NCBI GenBank assembly: GCA_946543495.1
Contig: CAMNLS010000103.1
Coordinates: 1-5,357 of the forward strand
Length of the DNA stretch: 5,357 nt
Direction of reading: 5' to 3'
Origin: an uncultured Selenomonadales bacterium
GTDB taxonomy: Bacteria; Bacillota; Negativicutes; Selenomonadales; Selenomonadaceae
The notes below the pieces were generated by a model. It had not been told where the DNA came from and did not search any database. It saw only the letters and a list, made by a program, of their open reading frames with translations. Shown piece by piece: positions 1 through 5,357 of this stretch. How positions within the stretch are numbered: position 1 is the stretch's first letter; every line of letters begins with the position of its first letter. The translations under genes were made by a program, and so were the position numbers.

Positions 1-3
1 ATT

Positions 4-9
4 AGGAGG
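4..9 (+). promoter_or_regulatory. Ribosome binding site of pnp
   Basis: AGGAGG, a near-perfect Shine-Dalgarno sequence, lies 8 nt before the TTG at 18. It decides the start: the next in-frame candidate, ATG at 33, has no such sequence before it, and the residues between (DTFE) fit the usual N-terminus of Firmicutes PNPases. Confidence 0.85.
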
Positions 10-17
10 AAAAAGAT

Positions 18-2312
18 TTGGATACTTTTGAAATGGAACTCGGCGGCAGAAAGTTAATCGTCGAGCACGGCAAGATGGCTAAGCAGGCAAATGGCGCAGT
101 CCTCGTGCGCTACGGTGACACGGCGGTTTTGGTTGCGGCTACGATGTCCGCTGAACCCCGCGAAGGCGTCGACTTCTTCCCGTTGACTGTCGACTACGAA
201 GAGAAAATGTATTCGGCAGGAAAAATCCCCGGCGGCTTCATTAAGCGCGAAGGTCGTCCGCAGACAAGCGCAATCCTCAAGAGCCGTCTTATTGACAGAC
301 CGATTCGTCCGCTATTCCCCGACGGCTTCCGCAATGACGTTCAGATTATCGCAACGGTCATTTGCTTTGACGAAGACAACGCGCCCGAAATCGCTGGCAT
401 GATTGGTGCGTCGTGTGCGCTAAGTGTCAGTGACATTCCCTTTGGCGGACCGATAGCCGGTGTACATGTCGGGCGCATTAACGGCGAATTCATCATCAAC
501 CCGACTAAGGAACAACTCGACGTTTCCGAAATGGATTTAATCGTTGCAGGCTCCGCCGATGCCGTCATGATGGTTGAGGCGGGCGTTAAGGAGTTGCCAG
601 AAGAAATCGTGCTGGAGGCGATACTTTTTGGACACGAAGAGATTAAAAAGATTGTCGCCTTCCAAGAGGAGATTAAAGCGGCAGTTGGCAAGGATAAAAA
701 GGAAGTCACGCTGTTTAAGCCTGACGAAGATATTGATAAAGCTGTCCGAGAGCTTGCTACCTCAAGAATTGATACCGTCATTCGCAACCCCGACAAGTTG
801 GCAAGAGAGGCGGCACTCGACGAAGTTAAAGCTGAAGTCGTTGAGGCTCTTGCAGAAAAATTCCTCGCTGAAGATTATCCCAACGCCGAGAAAGATATTG
901 GCGCGGTCTTCTATAAGGTTGAAAAAGAAGTAGTTCGCAAGATGATAACGCATGAAAAGATTCGCCCTGACGGTCGCGAGCTTGAAGAGGTTCGCCCGAT
1001 AAGCTGTGAAGTCGGATTGTTCGCGAGGACGCACGGCTCTGGACTTTTCACACGCGGTCAAACACAAGTCTTGACGATAACGACGCTCGGCGCAATCGGT
1101 GACGAACAAATTGTTGACGGTCTCGAACCCGAATACACGAAGCATTACATACACCATTACAACTTCCCCGGCTACAGCGTCGGCGAGGCTAGACCTGCGC
1201 GGAGTCCCGGTCGTCGCGAGATTGGACACGGGGCATTGGCGGAGCGTGCACTTGTTCCCGTCATTCCGTCGATTGAAGAGTTCCCTTACACGATTCGGCT
1301 TGTCTCGGAAGTGTTGGAAAGCAACGGCTCCAGTTCAATGGGTAGCGTGTGCGGCAGTACGTTGAGCCTCATGCAAGCGGGCGTTCCGATTAAACGACCT
1401 GTCAGCGGCGTGGCAATGGGTTTGGTTAAGGACGGCGACGCGCACACGATTTTAACGGATATTCAAGGCATGGAAGACGCGCTCGGCGATATGGACTTCA
1501 AAGTCGCGGGCACGACTGAAGGCGTCACGGCGATTCAAATGGATATTAAAGTCGCGGGAATATCGCGGGAGATTTTAAGCGACGCATTGGCTCAGGCGAA
1601 GCGCGGCAGAAGTTTTATCTTAGGCAAGATGCTTGAAGTCATCAGCGAACCCGCCGCCGACTTGTCGCCGTATGCTCCACGCGTCCGCACGATGAAAATT
1701 GCCGTTGATAAGATTCGCGAAGTCATCGGCACGGGCGGCAAGGTCATCAATAAAATCATCGAGGAAACGGGCGTTGACATCGACATTAACGACGACGGAA
1801 ATATTTTCGTCACGAGCCGTAGCGTTGAAGGCATCGACCGCGCCATTGAGATTATTGAACAGATTGTTCACGACGTGAAGATTGGCGAAGTCTACGAAGG
1901 TCCCGTCACGCGGATTATTCCGACGGGCGCATTCGTTGAAATTTGTTTCGGCAAGGAGGCAATGTGTCACATCTCGCAGTTGTCCGATAAGCGCATTCCG
2001 ACTGTCGAAGACGCCGTTAAGGTTGGCGACCGACTCAAGGTTAAGATAACGGAGATTGATGACAAGGGCAGAATCAATGCAAGTCATCGCGCACTGCTTG
2101 AGGGCGATAATCCTAAGCCGCGAACCTTTGACCGTCCGTATGGTGATAGACAGCCGCGAACCTTTGACAGAACGTCGCGCAGTTCAGATAGACCCGCAAG
2201 CAACGATAGACCACCGAGAACTTTCGACAGACCACGCGGCGAATCTCGAACAATTAAAGACCTTAAAGACTTGAAGAATAGTCGCGATAGCAGACGTAGA
2301 CGCGATAGATAA
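18..2312 (+). CDS. pnp: Polynucleotide phosphorylase (PNPase)
   Basis: This is a 3'-5' exoribonuclease that degrades RNA by phosphorolysis, releasing nucleoside diphosphates. It is a cytoplasmic trimer. The 764 residues show the full family order: first RNase PH domain (about 5-145, with KIPGGFIKREGRP at 69-81 and RLIDRPIRPLFP at 90-101), a helical linker (about 230-310), a second RNase PH domain (about 315-540), a KH domain (about 555-615, GTGG loop at 571-574) and an S1 domain (about 620-692). The second RNase PH domain carries the phosphate-binding SSSMGSVCGS (438-447) and catalytic Asp487 and Asp493 in EDALGDMDF, equivalent by motif to E. coli D486 and D492. Length exceeds the usual ~700-720 because of a low-complexity Arg/Asp-rich tail (about 697-764). 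The start is TTG, chosen from the ribosome binding site. It is the first gene of the visible cluster; anything upstream, such as the commonly adjacent rpsO, is outside the window. Confidence 0.98.
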   Translation: MDTFEMELGGRKLIVEHGKMAKQANGAVLVRYGDTAVLVAATMSAEPREGVDFFPLTVDYEEKMYSAGKIPGGFIKREGRPQTSAILKSRLIDRPIRPLFPDGFRNDVQIIATVICFDEDNAPEIAGMIGASCALSVSDIPFGGPIAGVHVGRINGEFIINPTKEQLDVSEMDLIVAGSADAVMMVEAGVKELPEEIVLEAILFGHEEIKKIVAFQEEIKAAVGKDKKEVTLFKPDEDIDKAVRELATSRIDTVIRNPDKLAREAALDEVKAEVVEALAEKFLAEDYPNAEKDIGAVFYKVEKEVVRKMITHEKIRPDGRELEEVRPISCEVGLFARTHGSGLFTRGQTQVLTITTLGAIGDEQIVDGLEPEYTKHYIHHYNFPGYSVGEARPARSPGRREIGHGALAERALVPVIPSIEEFPYTIRLVSEVLESNGSSSMGSVCGSTLSLMQAGVPIKRPVSGVAMGLVKDGDAHTILTDIQGMEDALGDMDFKVAGTTEGVTAIQMDIKVAGISREILSDALAQAKRGRSFILGKMLEVISEPAADLSPYAPRVRTMKIAVDKIREVIGTGGKVINKIIEETGVDIDINDDGNIFVTSRSVEGIDRAIEIIEQIVHDVKIGEVYEGPVTRIIPTGAFVEICFGKEAMCHISQLSDKRIPTVEDAVKVGDRLKVKITEIDDKGRINASHRALLEGDNPKPRTFDRPYGDRQPRTFDRTSRSSDRPASNDRPPRTFDRPRGESRTIKDLKDLKNSRDSRRRRDR
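2116..2231 (+). repeat. Repeated PRTFDR-coding motif in the pnp tail
   Basis: Three in-frame copies of the hexapeptide PRTFDR lie at PNPase residues 701-706, 713-718 and 733-738 (DNA 2118-2135, 2154-2171, 2214-2231). The first two share an identical 17-nt stretch (2116-2132 and 2152-2168) exactly 36 nt apart. This suggests recent duplication of a 12-codon unit, with the third copy diverged at synonymous sites. The surrounding sequence is rich in Arg, Asp, Ser and Pro, so it is probably disordered and may bind RNA. Confidence 0.85.
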
Positions 2313-2313
2313 A

Positions 2314-2320
2314 GGGAGGT
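2314..2320 (+). promoter_or_regulatory. Ribosome binding site for the TTG start at 2327
   Basis: GGGAGGT sits one nucleotide after the pnp stop codon and 6 nt before TTG at 2327. It supports that TTG over the first in-frame ATG (2414), which would discard 29 residues. Its position directly behind the pnp stop suits ribosomes that have just finished pnp. Confidence 0.8.
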
Positions 2321-2326
2321 TTCAAC

Positions 2327-2710
2327 TTGGCAACGATAGACAGATTTAAGGATGCAGTTGAGAGCGGAAAGATTACCGACGCTCACGACTTGGAAGTACA
2401 GCTTTCTGCGCAGATGAAGTATGATTATCTCGCGGCGATTCACACCATGGAACAACTCGATAAGCTTGCGTGTGAGTTTGAGAATCACAAAAGGGCGCGC
2501 GCTAAGTTAAAGGAAGAACTCTTTAAAAGTTGCAAGCAGGCAATTAAGAAACTCGCCGAAGACAATTCCGAGCTTACGTTGAAGAAAATCGACGAGGCAA
2601 CTAAACTTCTTACCGATTGCCGTCGCGAAATTTTGAAGATTGACAGCACGGAGCGTGAAAGTGAGAAGTTGGCGAAACTTATCAGGGACGGAGTTTCGGC
2701 GGGAAGTTGA
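2327..2710 (+). CDS. Unrecognised small helical protein
   Basis: The product is 127 residues, starts at TTG, and has no family that I recognise. It is highly charged and rich in Lys, Glu, Leu and Ala, with few helix breakers. Residues about 20-75 and 78-120 read as two long amphipathic helices, so a helical hairpin or coiled coil is likely. Three cysteines (49, 69, 98) are scattered and do not form a metal-binding pattern. There is no signal peptide or membrane segment, so it is probably cytoplasmic. It starts 14 nt after pnp behind a strong ribosome binding site and is followed 9 nt later by the flavoprotein gene, so it is almost certainly co-transcribed with pnp. A role with PNPase or RNA is possible from position alone; nothing in the sequence proves it. 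The reading frame is convincing because of its ribosome binding site, spacing and clean fit between neighbours. Confidence 0.85.
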   Translation: MATIDRFKDAVESGKITDAHDLEVQLSAQMKYDYLAAIHTMEQLDKLACEFENHKRARAKLKEELFKSCKQAIKKLAEDNSELTLKKIDEATKLLTDCRREILKIDSTERESEKLAKLIRDGVSAGS

Positions 2711-2719
2711 GGTAAGTTT

Positions 2720-3220
2720 ATGTTCAGGGAAATGCGGCGCAGGAATTGTGTTATCTCAACTGAGACGGCGGAAAAGATTCTTCGCGAAGGTGAATTCGGA
2801 GTGTTGGCTCTTTCGGGCGATGATGGCTATTGCTACGCCGTGCCGATTAATTACGCCGTCGAAGGCAACAAGATTTATTTCCATAGTGCTAAGACTGGTC
2901 ACAAGCTCGACGCGATTAGGAACAACGATAAAGTTTCCTTCTGCGTCGTCGACCGCCACGAAGTCATTGCCGAAGAGTTCACGACGTATTTTAGTAGCGC
3001 GATTGCCTTTGGGCGGATTCGTATCGTCGAAGATAACGACGACCCCGATAAGTTGCGTGGGCTTGAACTGCTTGCCGATAAGTATTCATCGACGGCTAGC
3101 ACAGAGCGTCGCGCAAAGGAACTCAGCAGATTAGATGCGTTAGTCGTGCCCGTGATGACGATTGAACATTTGACGGGCAAGGCGGCGCGTGAACTCGTTA
3201 AACGTGGAGATTTAAAATGA
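2720..3220 (+). CDS. Pyridoxamine 5'-phosphate oxidase-fold flavoprotein, NimA-like
   Basis: The 166-residue protein matches the NimA-type branch of the pyridoxamine 5'-phosphate oxidase (split-barrel, FMN-binding) family, whose members are usually 140-170 residues. Seen here: an N-terminal MRRRNCVIS opening (5-13), FGVLALSGDDGYCYAVPINYA (26-46, the first barrel strands), KIYFHSAKTGHKLDAI (51-66, the characteristic HSA-x-G-x-K segment linked to flavin phosphate binding), KVSFCVVD (71-78), and SSAIAFGRIRIVED (92-105). Family members bind FMN, some bind heme, and some reduce nitroimidazoles; true PdxH activity is not expected in this branch. The substrate cannot be told from sequence. The start is ATG at 2720, with GAGGT (2709-2713) overlapping the preceding stop codon. 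Its own stop overlaps the next start as ATGA. It is soluble, with no signal peptide. Confidence 0.9.
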   Translation: MFREMRRRNCVISTETAEKILREGEFGVLALSGDDGYCYAVPINYAVEGNKIYFHSAKTGHKLDAIRNNDKVSFCVVDRHEVIAEEFTTYFSSAIAFGRIRIVEDNDDPDKLRGLELLADKYSSTASTERRAKELSRLDALVVPVMTIEHLTGKAARELVKRGDLK

Positions 3221-3597
3221 TGCCGCTTGAGTTCGTGGAAAGATATTATCTGCACGACAGTAGCATTGAGAAAATCGATTTCGACGCCAACAATAAAGTT
3301 CTCGTGCTTTTAATCGAACTCTGCTTCTGGTGGCAACCGTGGTACAACAAAGACGAGCCGACTAATGGCTTGATTCGCGTGACGTTCAAGGACGTTTCTA
3401 GCTTTGAATACGACGATGATATTGCCAATAGAATTTTTTCCGATGAACTCGACAGCGAAATCCTTCTGGGCGATTACGACGACGGGAATTTAATCATCAT
3501 TGCAGTTGAATATTCAGAGCCTGAGGAAATTTATTATCAGCTCAAGATTAAAGCGGCGGGCGTCGAAGTCGAAGAACTTTCGCGATATACGCTGTGA
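3217..3597 (+). CDS. Unrecognised acidic small protein
   Basis: The product is 126 residues and I cannot assign a family. It is strongly acidic (many Asp and Glu, including DYDDG at 86-90 and EYSEPEE at 98-104) and alternates hydrophobic and charged residues, which suggests a mainly beta fold. Landmarks are YYLHDSSIEKIDFD (10-23) near the N-terminus and an aromatic cluster CFWWQPWY (36-43). There is no signal peptide or membrane helix. Its ATG at 3217 overlaps the TGA of the flavoprotein gene (ATGA), with GGAG at 3206-3209, so translational coupling is likely. A second ATG at 3220 is an equally possible start and would change the protein by one residue. The HDS-x-I opening recalls small uncharacterised or immunity-like proteins of Firmicutes, but that is only an impression and no toxin gene is adjacent. 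Confidence 0.8.
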   Translation: MMPLEFVERYYLHDSSIEKIDFDANNKVLVLLIELCFWWQPWYNKDEPTNGLIRVTFKDVSSFEYDDDIANRIFSDELDSEILLGDYDDGNLIIIAVEYSEPEEIYYQLKIKAAGVEVEELSRYTL

Positions 3598-3598
3598 C

Positions 3599-3604
3599 GG
3601 AGGT
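3599..3604 (+). promoter_or_regulatory. Ribosome binding site that sets the kinase start
   Basis: GGAGGT lies 4 nt before ATG at 3609. A GTG at 3594 is in the same frame but sits upstream of this site, has no Shine-Dalgarno of its own at proper spacing, and would place the GGAGGT inside the coding region. ATG at 3609 is therefore preferred. Confidence 0.8.
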
Positions 3605-3608
3605 TTTT

Positions 3609-4376
3609 ATGGAGAAAAATTTTTTAACGTACAATATGGAAGTCAACGGGCTGTGGCAGGAAGTCAAATTCAGTGAGGCGAACGTCGAAGAAATCTTTAT
3701 GCCGTTCCTGCGTGAACTTACCGATTTAAAGATGACAATGGATAGGAAAGTTATCGCTTATCTTGCTGGGCCGCCCGGAGTCGGTAAGTCGACGCTTGCG
3801 CAGTTTTTGGAAAGGCTAAGCCGCGAACGTTCAAACGAGGTCGATAAAGTTCGTGCGCTGGGCATTGACGGCTATCACTACACGGCGGCTTACATGAACA
3901 TCACCAACATTGAACGCGACGGCGAACAAGTCTTAATGCGTGACATCAAAGGAGCCTCCGAAACTTTTGATATGGATTTGCTCGTTGATAAGATTCGCGA
4001 GCTTAGGCAAGAGGGCACCGATTGGAACATTTACGACCGCAAGATTCATGACGTGTTGCCCGATTATCTGAGCGTTGAGGACGACATTCTGTTGATTGAA
4101 GGCAACTACCTCTTGCTTAAGGAGGCGGGCTGGACTAATGTCCGCGTGCTTAGCGATTACTCCGTTTTCATTGAGGCGGAACCGCAACTTCTGCGCGAAC
4201 GTTTAATCAATCGCAAAGTCGCGGGCGGCAAGTCTCGTGAAGAGGCGGAAAGGTTCTTTGACTTCAGCGACAGCAAAAATATCGAGCGCGTGTTAAATAA
4301 TTCTGCGCGGGCGGACGAAACGTGGAAGCTTTTATCGGACGGCGACCTTGAGAAGCAATTAGGAATTGGGAATTAG
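3609..4376 (+). CDS. P-loop small-molecule kinase, YggC-like (uridine kinase/pantothenate kinase superfamily)
   Basis: This 255-residue cytoplasmic protein belongs to the P-loop kinases related to uridine kinase, phosphoribulokinase and CoaA, and most resembles E. coli YggC as I remember it. Residues from the ATG start: an N-terminal domain with MEVNGL (10-15), Walker A GPPGVGKST (54-62), IDGYHY (86-91, the family's DGFH motif with Tyr for Phe), KGASETFD (114-121), YDRKIHD (142-148, substrate-site segment), IEGNYLLL (163-170, Walker B-like with Glu164), and the LID-region stretch LLRERLINRKVAGG (194-207). Near the end, NIERVLNNSARAD also matches YggC. The acceptor is unknown; the family name fits a nucleoside, sugar or pantothenate-like substrate. 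All catalytic motifs look intact. The final residues LGIGN and the TAG stop come from a heptanucleotide repeat (4357-4384), so the natural C-terminus may once have differed. It starts 11 nt after the previous gene. Confidence 0.9.
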   Translation: MEKNFLTYNMEVNGLWQEVKFSEANVEEIFMPFLRELTDLKMTMDRKVIAYLAGPPGVGKSTLAQFLERLSRERSNEVDKVRALGIDGYHYTAAYMNITNIERDGEQVLMRDIKGASETFDMDLLVDKIRELRQEGTDWNIYDRKIHDVLPDYLSVEDDILLIEGNYLLLKEAGWTNVRVLSDYSVFIEAEPQLLRERLINRKVAGGKSREEAERFFDFSDSKNIERVLNNSARADETWKLLSDGDLEKQLGIGN

Positions 4377-4384
4377 GAATGGGG
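4357..4384 (+). repeat. Heptanucleotide tandem repeat at the kinase/prenyltransferase junction
   Basis: Four consecutive 7-nt units are seen: AATTAGG, AATTGGG, AATTAGG, AATGGGG. The repeat spans the end of the kinase gene and the start of the next. The third unit supplies the kinase TAG stop (4374-4376), and the fourth, with G in place of the expected fourth-position T, supplies the ATG start at 4379. Similar short heptamer repeats are dispersed in some bacterial genomes; whether this one has other copies cannot be seen here. Confidence 0.8.
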
Positions 4385-5224
4385 AAATTCAAAGCTCATG
4401 CCAACAACGTCGCCTTGCCGCATACGATATTCAGTTTGCCTTTCGCCTTAGCAAGTTCATTCATGGCGACGCAAGGGCACCCCAACTTATTGACGGTCGT
4501 ATTAATCTTGGTGGCGATAACGTCAGCGCGGTGGGCGGCAATCGTCATCGATAACATCGCCGATTTAAAGTACGATAAACTTCAGCCGCGCTTATCTTAT
4601 CGGGCAATGGTCAGGGGCGAAATTTCCAAAGGCGAGGCGTTAATCTTCGTCGCGTTGTGTATGGTCGTGCTCGTCGTTACAGTCGCGCAACTGCCGCCGA
4701 TATGTTTAAAGCTCTTGCCCGTGGCGGCGGTGCCGTTCATCGTCTACCCGTTCACGAAACGATTTACAGCGTGGTGTCACCTGTTCTTAGGCTTAGCAAT
4801 CGCAATGGCTCCGGCGGGCGCGTGGGTCGCCTTGACCGAATCAATTTCCTTGCCGATGATTATCTTATGCGTGGCGGTGGCATTGTGGATTGGAGCCTTC
4901 GATGCGGTTTATGGTGCTCAGGACGAACGCTTCGACAAGTCACAGCGTCTTCACTCCTTAGCGACTAAGTACGGGGCGGCGGGTGCGCTCAACATTGCTC
5001 GCGGTCTTCATGTCATCTCGATTGCTTGTTTTGTAATCGTCGGGTTGATGCTCGGCTTGGGCAAGCTTTACTTCGTTGGCGTGGCTATTGCGGCTTTGGC
5101 TCTTGTCTATCAACATGCTATCGTTCGCCCGAATGATTATCGCGAAGTCACTCAAGCTTACTTTATGCGCAATGGCATTGTTTCCATCGCAATTTTTATT
5201 TTCACGTGGCTAAGCTACGAATAA
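4379..5224 (+). CDS. UbiA-superfamily membrane prenyltransferase, MqnP-like
   Basis: UbiA enzymes join a polyprenyl diphosphate to an aromatic acceptor in the membrane, using Mg2+ held by two Asp-rich motifs. The 281-residue length and about eight to nine hydrophobic segments fit the family. The N-terminus (LPHTIFSLPFALASS, 13-27) matches the MqnP/UbiA opening, which supports the ATG at 4379. YPFTKRFTAWCHLFLGLAIAMAPAGAW (123-149) is the conserved TKRFT-x-x-CH-x-x-LGL region, and YGAQDERFD (178-186, Asp182 and Asp186) is the second Asp motif. Both look more like the menaquinone (futalosine) enzyme MqnP than E. coli UbiA. The first motif is atypical: D58-N-I-A-D62-L-K-Y-D66 keeps DxxxD, but the usual Asn four residues before is Asp, and the following NPRT is QPRL. 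It starts 2 nt after the kinase stop with only a weak GGG-type ribosome binding site inside the heptamer repeat, so it may depend on coupling. Exact substrate is uncertain. Confidence 0.9.
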   Translation: MGKFKAHANNVALPHTIFSLPFALASSFMATQGHPNLLTVVLILVAITSARWAAIVIDNIADLKYDKLQPRLSYRAMVRGEISKGEALIFVALCMVVLVVTVAQLPPICLKLLPVAAVPFIVYPFTKRFTAWCHLFLGLAIAMAPAGAWVALTESISLPMIILCVAVALWIGAFDAVYGAQDERFDKSQRLHSLATKYGAAGALNIARGLHVISIACFVIVGLMLGLGKLYFVGVAIAALALVYQHAIVRPNDYREVTQAYFMRNGIVSIAIFIFTWLSYE

Positions 5225-5240
5225 CGTTAAACGGATTAGA

Positions 5241-5273
5241 AAAACACCTTCCGCGATTGGGAGGTGTTTTTTT
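5241..5273 (+). terminator. Intrinsic terminator of the pnp cluster
   Basis: A 12-bp stem (5241-5252 with 5259-5270, one G-T pair) encloses a 6-nt loop GCGATT and runs into seven consecutive T (5267-5273). It begins 16 nt after the prenyltransferase stop and should end the whole plus-strand transcript. Confidence 0.92.
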
Positions 5274-5278
5274 GTACG

Positions 5279-5308
5279 AAAAAAGCCCCCGCGTTGAACG
5301 GAGGCTTT
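5279..5308 (-). terminator. Intrinsic terminator downstream of the tRNA
   Basis: Read on the minus strand, AAAGCCTCCG (5308-5299) pairs with CGGGGGCTTT (5291-5282) through one T-G pair around the 7-nt loop TTCAACG, and the hairpin ends in six T (5284-5279). On the plus strand the same hairpin has a C-A mismatch and no clean T run after it, so the minus orientation is favoured. It lies 14 nt past the tRNA 3' end. Confidence 0.85.
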
Positions 5309-5322
5309 GGGATTTTCTTTAT

Positions 5323-5357
5323 TGGTCGGAACGACGAGACTTGAACTCACGACCTCT
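5323..5357 (-). tRNA. tRNA 3' end, partial, probably tRNA-Pro
   Basis: Reading leftward from the window edge on the minus strand: variable-loop AGGTC (5355-5351), a T stem GTGAG/CTCGT (5350-5346 and 5338-5334), the T loop TTCAAGT (5345-5339), the acceptor 3' strand CGTTCCG (5333-5327), discriminator A (5326) and an encoded CCA (5325-5323). The anticodon, D arm and 5' half are outside the window. G at position 72 implies C1-G72, which with A73 and the GGTC variable loop is typical of bacterial tRNA-Pro (compare the CCGACCA end of E. coli and Bacillus tRNA-Pro). The presence of a tRNA is near certain; the amino acid is an inference. Confidence 0.9.

Noticed and set aside
762..1229. A 155-codon open frame on the minus strand inside pnp
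   Set aside because: It lies wholly antisense to conserved pnp coding sequence, has no recognisable protein features and no neighbouring genes on that strand; it is explained by codon bias of pnp.
1620..2087. A second 155-codon minus-strand open frame inside pnp
   Set aside because: It is antisense to the KH and S1 coding region, with composition expected from the reverse complement of pnp; no protein family is recognisable.
2084..2488. A minus-strand open frame crossing the pnp end and the next gene
   Set aside because: It overlaps two well-supported plus-strand genes and their intergenic ribosome binding site; the translation is a low-complexity Leu/Ser/Arg shadow of the pnp tail.
2640..3134. 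A plus-strand open frame overlapping the flavoprotein gene in another frame
   Set aside because: The overlapping frame encodes a clear family member with a ribosome binding site; this one has neither family features nor a suitable start.
3594..3608. GTG at 3594 as the kinase start
   Set aside because: It would put the strong GGAGGT inside the gene; ATG at 3609 lies just after that site.
4657..4968. A plus-strand open frame inside the prenyltransferase gene
   Set aside because: It is an Arg-rich out-of-frame shadow of a conserved membrane protein sequence.
5279..5308. The second hairpin as an additional plus-strand terminator
   Set aside because: On the plus strand the stem has a C-A mismatch and is followed by TTTGGGATTTTC rather than a clean T run; the minus-strand reading pairs better and ends in six T.
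1..5357. CRISPR array, insertion sequence, integrase or phage genes
   Set aside because: No regularly spaced direct repeats, transposase motifs or terminal inverted repeats are visible. A tRNA at the edge could be an integration site, but no integrase or attachment-site duplication is in the window.

Overview
The window holds one compact plus-strand gene cluster that runs almost to its right edge, followed by the 3' end of a tRNA on the minus strand. The organism is probably a low-to-moderate-GC member of the Firmicutes/Bacillota, perhaps the Negativicutes. This rests on the polynucleotide phosphorylase (FIKREG loop rather than the proteobacterial FFRREG form), strong GGAGG-type ribosome binding sites in front of TTG starts, and a UbiA/MqnP-like prenyltransferase. 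The phylum is reasonably supported, but the class is a guess from overall protein resemblance.

Layout: 18-2312 is pnp, complete with its ribosome binding site but with nothing of its promoter or leader in view. Then come an unrecognised 127-residue helical protein (2327-2710), a NimA/pyridoxamine-phosphate-oxidase-fold flavoprotein (2720-3220), an unrecognised acidic 126-residue protein (3217-3597), a YggC-like P-loop kinase (3609-4376) and a UbiA-superfamily membrane prenyltransferase (4379-5224). Gaps between genes are 14, 9, -4, 11 and 2 nt, and no terminator or obvious promoter lies between them, so they are probably one transcription unit. It ends at a strong intrinsic terminator at 5241-5273. 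A second hairpin at 5279-5308 reads as an intrinsic terminator on the minus strand and belongs to the tRNA (probably tRNA-Pro) whose last 35 nt occupy 5323-5357.

Functionally the cluster is mixed: RNA decay (PNPase), a flavin-binding protein, a small-molecule kinase of unknown substrate, and a prenyltransferase probably acting in quinone synthesis. No shared pathway is evident. Co-transcription with the housekeeping gene pnp is the simplest link, and tight stop/start junctions suggest translational coupling for at least the 3217 gene.

I do not see a clearly new system here. The points most worth a second look are a degenerate first Asp motif in the prenyltransferase, a heptanucleotide tandem repeat that supplies both the kinase stop codon and the prenyltransferase start codon, the repeated Arg/Asp-rich tail on PNPase, and the two unrecognised small proteins. 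No intergenic stretch exceeds 300 bases.
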